Shown: positions 42,708 to 51,824 of the stretch, piece by piece | Position numbering within the stretch: the stretch's first letter is position 1 | Layout: the number at the start of each line of letters is the position of its first letter | Source: Streptomyces sp. CB02980 | GTDB lineage: Bacteria > Actinomycetota > Actinomycetes > Streptomycetales > Streptomycetaceae | Direction: 5' to 3' | NCBI RefSeq assembly: GCF_014451325.2 | Contig: NZ_JACSCH020000016.1 | Span: 151,570 to 215,569, forward strand | Length of the DNA stretch: 64,000 nt | Notes under the pieces: generated by a model | Told to the model about the DNA's origin: nothing | Databases searched by the model: none | What the model saw: only the letters and a program-made list of their open reading frames with translations | Made by a program: the position numbers and the translations under genes

Positions 42708-42766
42708 GCCGGTGGGTGGCCGTGCGCGACGCACCGGCGGTGTGCCGCGCACGGCTACCCACCGGC
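42708..42766. terminator. very long hairpin, 21-bp arms, between DJ-1 and HAD genes
   Basis: GCCGGTGGGTGGCCGTGCGC and the following G pair with the complementary segment ending ACCCACCGGC, with one G-T pair; the 17-base centre can fold again (GCACC/GGTGT). It sits between convergent genes and probably ends both transcripts. Confidence 0.8.
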
Positions 42767-42809
42767 CGGCGCCCGGCCCCCAGCCCCGCCCCACCACCGG
42801 GCGGACCCG

Positions 42810-43481
42810 TCAGACCAGCTCCTCCGCGACAGCCACCGCCTCCTCCAGGGAGTCGACCACCGGCACACCGACCCGCGAGAGCGACGCCCGACTGTGCGAT
42901 CCGCCGGTGTACAGCACCGCCTTCGCCCCCACATGCTGCGCCGCGATCGCGTCATCCGCCGCGTCCCCGATGACGACGACCCGCTCGGGAAGCACCCCTC
43001 CCAGCGCGGCCAGGTGCCGCACCATGTGCCCCGACTTCCCGTCCGTGGACGCGTCGGCCCGCCCGTCCATCCGCACGAACCGCTCCGCGATCCCGTGCCT
43101 CCGCACCAGCGGGATCAACTCCGCGTGCGGCGCGAGCGACAGCAGTGACTGCGTGAACCCGGACTCCTGCCGCGCCGCGAGCAGCTCCGCGGCCCCCGAG
43201 GTCAGCCCACAGCCCTCGGCCCGCTCCCAGTAGTGCCGATGGAAGGCGCCGTCCATGACGGACCACTCGGCGTCGGTGGGCAACCGCCCCATGAGCCGCT
43301 CGTAGAACTTGGGCACGGGCACCGTGTAGAGCTCCCGGTACCGCTCAAGAGTGATCGGTTCGAGCCCCAGCTCGGCGAACGCCGCGTTGGTCGCCCCGAT
43401 GACCGCACTGATGTCGTCGAGCAGTGTGCCGTTCCAGTCCCAGACCAGATGCTTGCCGCGCAAGCCGTCGTGCTTCCCCAT
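42810..43481 (-). CDS. HAD family hydrolase (phosphoglycolate phosphatase-like)
   Basis: Haloacid dehalogenase superfamily protein of 223 residues. Motif I is VWDWNGTLLDD, with the nucleophile Asp and Asn in place of the usual second Asp, a variant seen in a known Gph-like subgroup. The helical cap (about 25-100) and motif IV (VVIGDAADDAIAA) are present. Likely removes phosphate from a small metabolite in the cytoplasm. ATG 43481 begins MGKHDGLRGKHLVWDWNGT. Faces the DJ-1 gene across a strong hairpin. Confidence 0.88.
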   Translation of the reverse strand: MGKHDGLRGKHLVWDWNGTLLDDISAVIGATNAAFAELGLEPITLERYRELYTVPVPKFYERLMGRLPTDAEWSVMDGAFHRHYWERAEGCGLTSGAAELLAARQESGFTQSLLSLAPHAELIPLVRRHGIAERFVRMDGRADASTDGKSGHMVRHLAALGGVLPERVVVIGDAADDAIAAQHVGAKAVLYTGGSHSRASLSRVGVPVVDSLEEAVAVAEELV

Positions 43482-43549
43482 GGGGAGACGGTACCCGGCC
43501 GCACCGACAGGCAGCCAAGACAGGCGGCCGGGACCCAGGACCCGACGCG

Positions 43550-44056
43550 TCAGCCCAGCAGCCCGGGAATCTCCTGCACCCCGAACCACAGCAGCTCATG
43601 GTCCTCGGCCCCGTCGACGACGAACTGCGCGTCGTCGTCCCCCTGGTCCGCCGCGCCCAGCGCGTCCGCCGCCGCCGTCACGTCCGCCTGCGCGTCGTCC
43701 GCGTCCGCGTGCACGGCCGCCGCCTTGGCGAGCCGTACGGGCCCGGCGACGCGGACCTCGCCGATGGAGCTCACGGTCAGCGCCCCGTCGGGGTCCGTGG
43801 CCGCGTCCTTGTCGGCGACGTCGAGGGCGACCACGATCCGGCGCCGGGGCGCCTCGGGATCCCCGGCAAGCAGCCGCAGGGAGGCGGAAGCGGCCCGGTT
43901 GAGCGCCGCGTACTCCAGCTCCTCGATGTCGTCGGAGACGTACCACTCGCGTAGGGCGGGGGTGACGGCGTAGGCGGTCAGTGGACCGGGGCCCAGCTCG
44001 CCCGCCTTGTGCGCCTGTGCGAGACCGGGGAGGGTCAGGGGGACGTACACGCGCAT
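43550..44056 (-). CDS. conserved actinobacterial protein (DUF6912-like), function unknown
   Basis: Acidic cytoplasmic protein of 168 residues starting MRVYVPLTLPGLAQAHKAGELGP. The start pattern RVYVP(L/M)TLPxL and the HxAGEL turn are the conserved part I recognise from hypothetical proteins found throughout Actinobacteria, probably DUF6912. There is no signal peptide or membrane helix. Residues 110-160 are rich in Ala and Asp. It is 68 bases upstream of the HAD gene on the same strand. No function can be assigned. Confidence 0.8.
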   Translation of the reverse strand: MRVYVPLTLPGLAQAHKAGELGPGPLTAYAVTPALREWYVSDDIEELEYAALNRAASASLRLLAGDPEAPRRRIVVALDVADKDAATDPDGALTVSSIGEVRVAGPVRLAKAAAVHADADDAQADVTAAADALGAADQGDDDAQFVVDGAEDHELLWFGVQEIPGLLG

Positions 44057-44335
44057 GGCTGGCCGCTTTCGTAGACGGAGAGGCCCTCAGGATACGTGCG
44101 GAGTCCCCCTTCGGGGTGGCCGACCGGGGCAGGCGTACGTCCACTCCGGGAGGCCCTTCTCAGGACCCCCGGGAGCCGATTTTCTTCCGCGTCACCCGGA
44201 TAGGTGATTCCGTTTTCGAGGCGTCGAGCGGCGGCGGACTCCTTGCGGCCCCTCCGAGCCCACCCGTACAAGATCCCCAACGGAAAGTTACCGACCGGTA
44301 TCCCTCGGTGACGCGACGACAGGGGCAGGCCCACG

Positions 44336-44809
44336 ATGACCACCACCACCCTCACCACGACCGGCACCCCGCGCCCCCGCAGGGCGCCCGGCGGCCCCGC
44401 GGGCACGCGCCCCCGCGGCCCGGCGGGCACCCACCCCCGCACGAGCCACCCCCGCGCCCTCCCCCCGCACACCGTCTTCGCCGAGCGCCTCCTCGCCGTG
44501 CTCAGCGGCGAACGCCCGGTCCACTGGATGCTCGGCCACACCGTCGGCGAGGCGTACGAACAGCTCGTCCGGATCGCCCCGGAGACGCCCCTCCGCTCCC
44601 TCGGCCCCCGCCCGGTCCTGCGCCGCTGCTCGGTCCAGGTGGACGACGACCGGACCGCGGTCGAGGCCTTCGCGACGATCGCCACCGGCGCCCGCGTACG
44701 GGCCATGGCGTTCCGCCTAGAGCGCGGCGAGGACCAGCGCTGGCGCTGCGCTGCGGTGGAGCTCGACGGCCTGGGCGCGACGACCCGCCCCGCACCCCAC
44801 CCGGCATGA
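44336..44809 (+). CDS. Rv3235 family protein, function unknown
   Basis: 157 residues. A basic, Pro/Arg/Gly-rich start (about 45 residues) precedes a compact domain containing FAERLLAVLSGERPVHWMLGHTVGEAYEQL and ending RWRCAAVELDGL, the pattern of the mycobacterial Rv3235 family. That gene also lies near secA1 in mycobacteria, and the same neighbourhood is kept here. Function unknown. The gene is followed by a tandem repeat region before the convergent secA stop. Confidence 0.8.
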   Translation: MTTTTLTTTGTPRPRRAPGGPAGTRPRGPAGTHPRTSHPRALPPHTVFAERLLAVLSGERPVHWMLGHTVGEAYEQLVRIAPETPLRSLGPRPVLRRCSVQVDDDRTAVEAFATIATGARVRAMAFRLERGEDQRWRCAAVELDGLGATTRPAPHPA

Positions 44810-44858
44810 CGAAGGGGCCGGCCGCCCACCGGGCAACCGACCCCTCCGCAACGAACTC

Positions 44859-44982
44859 ACCGCGTCAACGGCACCGCACGAGCAGCACCGCACGAGCAGC
44901 ACCGTACGAGCAGCGCCGTACGAGCAGCACCGCGTCAACGGCACCGCACGAGCAGCACCGTCTCAACGGCACCGCACGCGCG
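44859..44982. repeat. 14-bp tandem repeat between Rv3235-like gene and secA
   Basis: Copies of GCACCGCACGAGCA (with T or G variants) at a 14-base period, broken by two CGCGTCAACG or TCTCAACG inserts. It fills nearly all of the 180-base gap between two convergent genes; because 14 is not a multiple of three it is not a coding repeat. Confidence 0.75.
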
Positions 44983-44990
44983 GCTCCGCG

Positions 44991-47828
44991 TCACTTCTTG
45001 CGACGACGCCCGCCGCCACCCGCGTTCTTCTGCGCCTTGCGGCGTTCCGCCCGCGTCATCCCGTCACCGGCGTCGACGTCGTCCGAGGCGAAGTCGCCCT
45101 CGACGACACCGCCGTCACCGTCCACCGTCGGCGCGGAGAAGTGCAGCCGGTCCGGCCGCTGCGGGGCGTCGAGCCCCTTGGCGCGGATCTCCGGACGCCC
45201 GGCACCGGGCACAGCGTCACGAGCCGCTGCCGCGGCGGGCGCGCCCTCCTTGTCGAGCGACGGACCGCTCGCCTGCACCGGGACCTCCTCGACCTGCTGC
45301 TCGACCTGGACCTCCAGGTTGAACAGGTAGCCGACTGACTCCTCCTTGATGCCCTCCATCATGGCGGTGAACATGTCGAAGCCCTCGCGCTGGTACTCGA
45401 CCAGCGGGTCCTTCTGCGCCATGGCGCGCAGGCCGATGCCCTCCTGGAGGTAGTCCATCTCGTAGAGGTGCTCGCGCCACTTGCGGTCCAGGACGGACAG
45501 GACCACGCGGCGCTCCAGCTCACGCATGATCTCCGAGCCGAGCTGCTTCTCCCGCGACTCGTACTGCTCGTGGATGTCGTCCTTGATGGACTCGGCGATG
45601 AACTCGGCGGTGATGCCCGCCCGGTCCCCGGCCGCGTCCTCCAGCTCGTCCACGGTCACCTTCACCGGGTAGAGCTGCTTGAAGGCGTTCCACAGACGGT
45701 CGAGGTCCCACTCCTCCGCGAAGCCCTCGGCGGTCTCCTGGCGGATGTAGTCGTCGATCGTGTCGTCCATGAAGTGCTGGATCTGCTCGTGCAGGTCCTC
45801 GCCCTCCAGGACGCGACGGCGCTCGCCGTAGATGACCTGACGCTGCCGGTTGAGGACGTCGTCGTACTTCAGGACGTTCTTGCGCGTCTCGAAGTTCTGG
45901 GTCTCGACCTGCGACTGGGCGGAGGCGATCGCCCGGGTGACCATCTTGTTCTCGATCGGCACGTCGTCCGGCACGTTGGCCATGGCCATCACGCGCTCGA
46001 CCATCTGCGCCTTGAACAGACGCATCAGGTCGTCGCCGAGCGAGAGGTAGAACCGGGACTCGCCCGGGTCGCCCTGACGGCCGGAACGACCGCGCAGCTG
46101 GTTGTCGATACGACGGGACTCGTGACGCTCGGTACCGAGCACGTAGAGCCCACCGAGGTCCTTGACCTCCTCGAACTCCGCCTTCACGGCCTTCGCGGCG
46201 CGCTCCAGGGCGGCGGGGAGGGCCGCGGCCCACTCCTCGACGTGGTCGACCGGGTCGAGACCCGCCTGGCGCAGCTCGGCCTCGGCGAGGTCGTCCGGGT
46301 TGCCGCCGAGCTTGATGTCCGTACCGCGACCGGCCATGTTCGTGGCGACGGTGACGGCGCCGCGGCGGCCGGCCTGGGCGACGATGCTCGCCTCGCGGTC
46401 GTGGTGCTTGGCGTTGAGGACCTCGTGCTGGACACCGCGCTTGGAGAGCTGCTGCGAGAGGTACTCGGACTTCTCGACGGAGGTCGTGCCGACGAGGATC
46501 GGCTGACCCTTCTCGTGCTTCTCCGCGATGTCGTCGACGACGGCGGCGAACTTGGCGACCTCGGTCCGGTAGATCAGGTCGGACTGGTCCTTGCGGATCA
46601 TCGGCCTGTTCGTCGGGATCGGGACGACGCCCAGCTTGTAGATCTGGTGGAACTCGGCGGCCTCGGTCATGGCCGTACCGGTCATGCCGGAGAGCTTCGA
46701 GTACAGGAGGAAGAAGTTCTGCAGGGTGATCGTGGCGAGGGTCTGGTTCTCGTCCTTGATCGCCACCCCTTCCTTCGCCTCGATCGCCTGGTGCATGCCC
46801 TCGTTGTAGCGGCGGCCGGCGAGGATACGGCCGGTGTGCTCGTCGACGATCATGACTTCGCCGTCCATGACGACGTAGTCCTTGTCCTTCTTGAACAGTT
46901 CCTTCGCCTTGATGGCGTTGTTCAAGTAGCCCACGAGCGGGGTGTTCACCGACTCGTAGAGGTTGTCGATGCCGAGCCAGTCCTCGACCTTGGCGACACC
47001 GGCCTCGTGGATGGCGACGGTGCGCTTCTTCTCGTCGACCTCGTAGTCGCCGGTCTCCTCGATGCCCTTGAGCTGGTTGCCGGGCTCACCCTTGGAGAGG
47101 CGGGTGACGAGCTTGGCGAAGTCGCCGTACCACTTCGTCGCCTGGTCGGCCGGGCCGGAGATGATCAGCGGCGTACGGGCCTCGTCGACGAGGATGGAGT
47201 CGACCTCGTCGACACAGGCGAAGTTGTGGCCGCGCTGGACGAGCTCGTCCTGGGACCACGCCATGTTGTCGCGGAGGTAGTCGAAGCCGAACTCGTTGTT
47301 CGTGCCGTACGTGATGTCGCAGCTGTACTGCTCACGGCGCTGAGCCGGCGTCATGTTGGCGAGGATGCACCCGATGGACAGACCCAGGAAGCGGTGCACC
47401 CGGCCCATGAGCTCGGAGTCCCGCTCGGCCAGGTAGTCGTTGACCGTGATCAGGTGCACGCCCTTGCCGGAGAGCGCGTTGAGGTACGCCGGGAGGGTGC
47501 CGACGAGGGTCTTGCCCTCACCGGTCTTCATCTCGGCGACATAGCCGAGGTGCAGCGCGGCGCCGCCCATGATCTGGACGTCGTAGTGGCGCTGGCCGAG
47601 GACGCGCTTGGCGGCCTCGCGCACCGTCGCGAAGGCCTCGGGCATCAGGTCGTCGAGGCTCTCGCCGTCGGCGAACCGCTGCTTGTACTCCTCGGTGAGC
47701 GCCCGCAGGTCGGCGTCGGAGAGGTTGACGAAGTCCTCTTCGATGGAGTTGACCTGGTCCGCGATGCGGTGCAGTTTGCGCAGGATCTTTCCTTCGCCTG
47801 CACGCATGAGCTTGTTGAAGACGGACAC
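44991..47828 (-). CDS. secA: preprotein translocase ATPase SecA
   Basis: Motor of the Sec protein export pathway at the membrane, 945 residues. Walker A MKTGEGKT is at 100-107, Walker B in VDEVDSILVDEARTPLIISG, and the helicase-like motifs NMAGRGTDIKLGG and GRSGRQGDPGESRFYLSL are conserved. The C-terminus is Arg/Lys-rich (AERRKAQKNAGGGGRRRKK) and lacks the zinc-binding cysteines found in many bacteria, as is normal in Actinobacteria. GTG 47828 was chosen: the family start MSVFNKLMRAGEGK begins there. The open frame extends about 31 codons upstream with no homology. Confidence 0.97.
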   Translation of the reverse strand: MSVFNKLMRAGEGKILRKLHRIADQVNSIEEDFVNLSDADLRALTEEYKQRFADGESLDDLMPEAFATVREAAKRVLGQRHYDVQIMGGAALHLGYVAEMKTGEGKTLVGTLPAYLNALSGKGVHLITVNDYLAERDSELMGRVHRFLGLSIGCILANMTPAQRREQYSCDITYGTNNEFGFDYLRDNMAWSQDELVQRGHNFACVDEVDSILVDEARTPLIISGPADQATKWYGDFAKLVTRLSKGEPGNQLKGIEETGDYEVDEKKRTVAIHEAGVAKVEDWLGIDNLYESVNTPLVGYLNNAIKAKELFKKDKDYVVMDGEVMIVDEHTGRILAGRRYNEGMHQAIEAKEGVAIKDENQTLATITLQNFFLLYSKLSGMTGTAMTEAAEFHQIYKLGVVPIPTNRPMIRKDQSDLIYRTEVAKFAAVVDDIAEKHEKGQPILVGTTSVEKSEYLSQQLSKRGVQHEVLNAKHHDREASIVAQAGRRGAVTVATNMAGRGTDIKLGGNPDDLAEAELRQAGLDPVDHVEEWAAALPAALERAAKAVKAEFEEVKDLGGLYVLGTERHESRRIDNQLRGRSGRQGDPGESRFYLSLGDDLMRLFKAQMVERVMAMANVPDDVPIENKMVTRAIASAQSQVETQNFETRKNVLKYDDVLNRQRQVIYGERRRVLEGEDLHEQIQHFMDDTIDDYIRQETAEGFAEEWDLDRLWNAFKQLYPVKVTVDELEDAAGDRAGITAEFIAESIKDDIHEQYESREKQLGSEIMRELERRVVLSVLDRKWREHLYEMDYLQEGIGLRAMAQKDPLVEYQREGFDMFTAMMEGIKEESVGYLFNLEVQVEQQVEEVPVQASGPSLDKEGAPAAAAARDAVPGAGRPEIRAKGLDAPQRPDRLHFSAPTVDGDGGVVEGDFASDDVDAGDGMTRAERRKAQKNAGGGGRRRKK

Positions 47829-48067
47829 TGAGGCTGGTCTCCTTGCCGGTCGGGCCTGGCACTGGGTCTTGTGATGGACGCGAGCGCGGGCACGGCAGGT
47901 GGTCCCCACCGCAACGGCCATCGTAAGCGAGACCGCCCTCGCGAAGGGAGGCCCACAGTGCCGGAGCCGTACGTCCGCCCGGAAAGAGAACGCACGAGGT
48001 GGGCGGAAGGTGCCGCCCCACCCGAAAAGTGTTCGCTTCCGGTCCGGCGGCTCATCACAATCCCGGC

Positions 48068-48655
48068 ATGGATCCGATCACCCTCACCACCGACCGCCTG
48101 CGCCTGCGGAACTTCGTCCCCGAGGACGTCGACGCGGTGTACGCCATCTGTCAGGACCCGGACATCCGGCGCTGGACGGTCGTCCCCGACCCCTATACGC
48201 GGCAGGACGCCGAGCTCTTCCTGAACCGCCTCGTGCCCGAGGGCTGGCGCGAGGACACCGAGTACGCCTTCGCCGTCGAGCCGCTGGCCGGCGGCCCGCT
48301 GCTCGCCGCCGTCTCCCTGACCAGTCGCGGCATGGGCGTCTGGGAGGTCGGCTACTGGCTGGCCGGTGAGCACCGCGGCAGCGGCTACATGACGGAGACC
48401 GTCCGGGCCGTCGCCCACTGGGCCTTCACCGGACTCGGCTGCACCCGCCTCGTCTGGCGTGCCGAGATCGGGAACACCGGCTCGCGCGCGGTGGCCGAGC
48501 GGGTCGGCTTCGTCGTCGAGGGCGCCCAGCGCGCCGGCCTCACCAACAAGGGGACGCTCCGGGACAGCTGGATCGCCGCCCTGATCCCCTCCGACTTCGG
48601 CCTCCCGAGCCCCCTGCCCTACCTCCCGGCCCGCGACCTGCCGGCCCCCTCCTGA
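48068..48655 (+). CDS. GNAT family N-acetyltransferase (RimJ/RimL-like)
   Basis: 195 residues with the GNAT fold. The TDRLRLRNFVPEDVDAVYAICQDPDI start, the GYWLAGEHRGSGYMTETVRAVAHWAF acetyl-CoA loop and the NTGSRAVAERVGFVVEG pattern are those of the RimJ/RimL-type subfamily. It probably acetylates a protein N-terminus or small amine. ATG 48068 is used. Monocistronic by appearance, running opposite to secA. Confidence 0.9.
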   Translation: MDPITLTTDRLRLRNFVPEDVDAVYAICQDPDIRRWTVVPDPYTRQDAELFLNRLVPEGWREDTEYAFAVEPLAGGPLLAAVSLTSRGMGVWEVGYWLAGEHRGSGYMTETVRAVAHWAFTGLGCTRLVWRAEIGNTGSRAVAERVGFVVEGAQRAGLTNKGTLRDSWIAALIPSDFGLPSPLPYLPARDLPAPS

Positions 48656-48713
48656 GCCCCGGCCCCCCGTCCGCCGAGGGGAACTGTCAGTGCCGGGGCC
48701 TAGGGTGCGGTCC

Positions 48714-49877
48714 ATGACGACTGTGCCGCGCCCCGCCGCCGAACTGTCCGCCGACGACGCCCGCCGGATCGCGCTGCGAGCCCAGGGCTTCCTGGGTGCG
48801 CCCGACCGCCGCGCCGGGGTGCGCGGCGTGCTGCGCGGGCTCGGCCAGGTCCAGCTCGACACGATCTCCGTCCTCGCCCGCTCGCACGAGCTCATTCCGT
48901 ACGCGCGCCTGGGCGCCGTCGGCCGTACGACGGTCGAGGACGCCTACTGGACCGGCTCCCACGCCTTCGAGTACTGGTCGCACGCGGCCTGTGTGCTGCC
49001 CATCGAGGAGTGGCCGCACTTCGCCTTCCGCAGGCGCGCCTACCGCAACCGCCCGCACTGGGGCCACGAGCTGTCGGCGGGGGCGTACGACAAGGTGATC
49101 GACCAGCTGCGCGCCGAGGGGCCGCGGACGGCGACCGAGCTGGGCGGCGCGAAGAACAAGGGCGAGTGGTGGGACTGGTCGGACGCCAAGATCGCCGTCG
49201 AGCGGGCGCTGATGTACGGCGAGGTGGTCGTGGTCGAGCGGCGCGGCTGGAAGCGGGTGTACGACCTGGCGGAGCGGGCGATCCCGCAGACGCTGCTCCA
49301 CGACGACCTGGACGACACCGAGTGCGTGCGACGCCTCGTCCGCCAGGCGGGCGAGGCGCTGGGCGTGGGCACACGCACGGACATCGCCGACTACCACCGG
49401 CTCAAGGGGGAGCAGTTCGACGCGGTGGTCGAGGCGGCGGGCCTGGTGCCGGTCACGGTGGCGGGCTGGGGGAAGCCCGCCTGGGCGGACCCGGCGGCGC
49501 TGGCCTCGGAGCCGCGCGGCCGGCACCGTACGACCCTGCTGTCGCCGTTCGACTCGTTGATCTGGGAGCGGCCCCGCACGGAGCGGATCTTCGGCTTCAC
49601 GCACCGCCTGGAGGCGTACGTGCCGAAGCAGAAGCGGATCCACGGCTACTTCGCGATGCCGGTCCTGGCAGGCGGCCGTCTGGTCGGCCGGGTGGACCCC
49701 GCGCGGGAGGGCGGGACGCTCGTCGCCCGCCAGGTGACGCTCGACGGCCCGAAGGCCGTACCGGCGGTGGCGCGGGCGCTGCGCGAGGCGGCCGAATGGG
49801 TCGGCTGCGACGCGGTGAGGGTGGAGCGGGTGGACGCCCCGGGTCTTGCGAAGGACCTGGTGGCGGCGCTGGGCTAG
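48714..49877 (+). CDS. YcaQ/AlkX-type DNA glycosylase (HTH_42 winged-helix protein)
   Basis: 387 residues, HTH_42 family. The catalytic element reads GQVQLDTISVLARSHELIPYARLG, giving the Q-x-D motif of the YcaQ/AlkX branch, which unhooks interstrand DNA crosslinks and bulky alkyl purines. Three winged-helix units follow, with LLSPFDSLIWERPRTERIFGFTHRLEAYVPKQKRIHGYFAMPVL in the C-terminal part, another hallmark. Streptomyces carry relatives that give self-protection against alkylating antibiotics, but no biosynthetic cluster is next to this one. ATG 48714 is preferred over a GTG eight codons upstream. Confidence 0.9.
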   Translation: MTTVPRPAAELSADDARRIALRAQGFLGAPDRRAGVRGVLRGLGQVQLDTISVLARSHELIPYARLGAVGRTTVEDAYWTGSHAFEYWSHAACVLPIEEWPHFAFRRRAYRNRPHWGHELSAGAYDKVIDQLRAEGPRTATELGGAKNKGEWWDWSDAKIAVERALMYGEVVVVERRGWKRVYDLAERAIPQTLLHDDLDDTECVRRLVRQAGEALGVGTRTDIADYHRLKGEQFDAVVEAAGLVPVTVAGWGKPAWADPAALASEPRGRHRTTLLSPFDSLIWERPRTERIFGFTHRLEAYVPKQKRIHGYFAMPVLAGGRLVGRVDPAREGGTLVARQVTLDGPKAVPAVARALREAAEWVGCDAVRVERVDAPGLAKDLVAALG

Positions 49878-49886
49878 CCCGGCCGG

Positions 49887-50639
49887 CTACCGGATCTCGA
49901 GGATCTTCTCCCGCATCGCGTAGACCACGGCCTCCATCCGGGAGTGCAGCTGCAGCTTCTCCAGGATGTTCCGGACGTGGTTCTTCACCGTGTTCTCGGA
50001 GATGAACAACTCCTTGGCGATGTCCCGGTTGTTCATCCCGGTCGCGACGAGCTTGAGGACCTCCAGCTCACGGTCGGTCAGCCGGGGCGCGGGCACGAGC
50101 CTGCGCTCGTCGGTGCGCTGGATCATCGACTTGAACTCGGTGAGGAGCTTCGACGCCATCGAGGGGCTGATCTGCGACTGGCCGTCGGCGACCGCGCGGA
50201 TCGCCGTCGCGACCTCGTCGGTGGAGATCTCCTTGAGGAGGTAGCCGGTGGCCCCCGCCTTGATCGCGTCGTAGAGGTCGGCCTCCTCGTCGCTGATCGT
50301 CAGCATGATGATCTTCGCGCTGGGGGCCACCTCCTTGATGGAGGTGCACGCCTCGATGCCGCCGCGCCGGGGCATCCGTACGTCCATCAGGACGATGTCC
50401 GGCAGCAGATCGGCCGCCTTGTCGACGGCCTCCGCCCCGTCACCGGCCTCCCCGACGACCTGGATGTCCTCCTCCTGCGCGAGGACGATCTCGAGTCCGC
50501 GGCGGAAGAGCGCATGGTCGTCCACGACGAGGACTCGGATCGGCTCCTTGCGGAATGCGCCGCTGTCCGAATCCGATCCCTCCGGGATCGCACCACCGTG
50601 CTCGCGCCCGCTGAGCACCGGCCCGAAGCTGTCCGCCAT
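49887..50639 (-). CDS. orphan NarL/LuxR-family response regulator
   Basis: 250 residues. The receiver domain (about 34-150) has the acidic pair Asp40-Asp41, phosphoacceptor Asp86 in IVLMDVRMP and Lys136 in YLLKEIS; a LuxR-type HTH (RLTDRELEVLKLVATGMNNRDIAKELFISENTVKNHVRNILEKL) follows. There is a short Gly/Ser/Asp-rich N-terminal tail of about 30 residues. ATG 50639 has a strong GGGGGAGGA site. No histidine kinase gene is adjacent, so the partner is elsewhere or phosphorylation is not used. It lies just downstream of hpf in the same direction, separated by the hpf terminator. Confidence 0.92.
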   Translation of the reverse strand: MADSFGPVLSGREHGGAIPEGSDSDSGAFRKEPIRVLVVDDHALFRRGLEIVLAQEEDIQVVGEAGDGAEAVDKAADLLPDIVLMDVRMPRRGGIEACTSIKEVAPSAKIIMLTISDEEADLYDAIKAGATGYLLKEISTDEVATAIRAVADGQSQISPSMASKLLTEFKSMIQRTDERRLVPAPRLTDRELEVLKLVATGMNNRDIAKELFISENTVKNHVRNILEKLQLHSRMEAVVYAMREKILEIR

Positions 50640-50770
50640 CGTTCCTCCCCCTGAAGGCCGTGGCCTGAATTCGTTTCCGGTCCTCCAACCGCTACTCAGG
50701 GAGCACCGGTTGGCGTGCACGCCATGCTTTCATGCTCCGGCGGCTACGGGGTGATCCGCGGGCGCACGGG

Positions 50771-50809
50771 GGTGCCCCTGGGGGGCGCGAAGGGCACTCC
50801 AGGGGCACC
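50771..50809. terminator. hairpin terminator after hpf
   Basis: GGTGCCCCTGG pairs with CCAGGGGCACC. On the minus strand it begins 40 bases past the hpf stop, before the response regulator gene. Confidence 0.7.
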
Positions 50810-50848
50810 GTGAGGGGCAATTGGGGTGTGGGGGGCGCGAGACGGCGG

Positions 50849-51529
50849 TCAGCCGCCGAGTGCACCACCGGCGCCGCCACCCTCGGCGAGCGGGTCGCTC
50901 TCCACGTGGATGACGCCGTAGTCGTACGCGTGTCGGCGGTAGACGACACTCGGCTGCTTCGTGTCGGAGTCGACGAAGAGGTAGAAGTCGTGTCCGACCA
51001 GCTCCATCTCGTAGAGAGCCTGGTCGAGCGTCATCGGTGCGGCCCGGTGGGTCTTCTCGCGGACCACCAGCGGGCCTTCGCCCTGGACTTCGATCGAGCC
51101 CATCATCGTGGTGGGCACCTTGTCGGACTCGTCGGCGACGAGCTGGCCGTCTCCGTTGAGCTGGGCGGCGCCGGGCACCACGTCCCCGACCTCCGCCGCC
51201 GAAAGCCTGCCGTTTCCACGGCGGGTGTACCGCTTGTCGTGCTGCTTGCGCAGTCGTGCCTCGAGCTTGTCGCTGGCGAGGTCGAGGGCCGCGTACGGGT
51301 CCGCCGCCGCGGCTTCCGCCCGGATCACCGGGCCTCGGGAGTGGAGGGTGATCTCCACGCGGTCGGACCTGTCGGCCTGCCGCGGGTTGTGTTCCTTGGA
51401 CACCTCGACGTCGAGGCTGATCACCTTGCCGTCGAGCTTCTGGATCTTCTCCAGCTTCAGCTTCTCGGCCACGTGCTTGCGGAACCGCTCGGGCACCTCG
51501 GTCTTGCGGCCCTTGACGACGATGTCCAC
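50849..51529 (-). CDS. hpf: ribosome hibernation promoting factor, long form
   Basis: 226 residues. The N-terminal domain (about 1-105, DIVVKGRKTEVPERFRKHVAEKLKLEKI) binds the decoding centre, and a C-terminal domain (about 165-226, HRAAPMTLDQALYEMELVGHDFYLFVDSDTKQPSVVYRRHAYDYGVI) mediates dimerisation of ribosomes into inactive 100S pairs. The linker is Gly/Asp-rich. GTG 51529 has a GGAG site. The leader contains direct repeats and a possible 9-codon peptide with a strong ribosome site (see findings). Confidence 0.95.
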   Translation of the reverse strand: MDIVVKGRKTEVPERFRKHVAEKLKLEKIQKLDGKVISLDVEVSKEHNPRQADRSDRVEITLHSRGPVIRAEAAAADPYAALDLASDKLEARLRKQHDKRYTRRGNGRLSAAEVGDVVPGAAQLNGDGQLVADESDKVPTTMMGSIEVQGEGPLVVREKTHRAAPMTLDQALYEMELVGHDFYLFVDSDTKQPSVVYRRHAYDYGVIHVESDPLAEGGGAGGALGG

Positions 51530-51650
51530 GCAGAACTCCGTTCCCGGATCGCCCTGGTCGGCTCTCTCGGCCGCAGGGCTTCTCCCTTTGCACCAGACTC
51601 CGGTGGTTACCGGAGCTCGGACTCGGCGACTTTCACCTCCTCCTCCCCAG

Positions 51651-51679
51651 TCGACAAGATCCCCACCCCATCGACAAGA
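51651..51679. promoter_or_regulatory. TCGACAAGA direct repeats upstream of hpf
   Basis: TCGACAAGA occurs at 51651-51659 and 51671-51679, each preceded by CCCC with A or AG. The 20-base spacing is two helical turns. They lie about 120-150 bases upstream of the hpf start and may be regulator or sigma-factor sites; I do not recognise the protein. Confidence 0.35.
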
Positions 51680-51824
51680 GGTTAATTCGCCCTGAACTCC
51701 TGTCCTGTAGGCGCAACCATGTATTCGGCTAGGCGATGGCTTTCGCCATTCCTCACAACCGAACATAGCCCCTTCGGACGGGTGTCGGCACCCGGTACCG
51801 CGACATACCTCCGTTCGGGCACCT

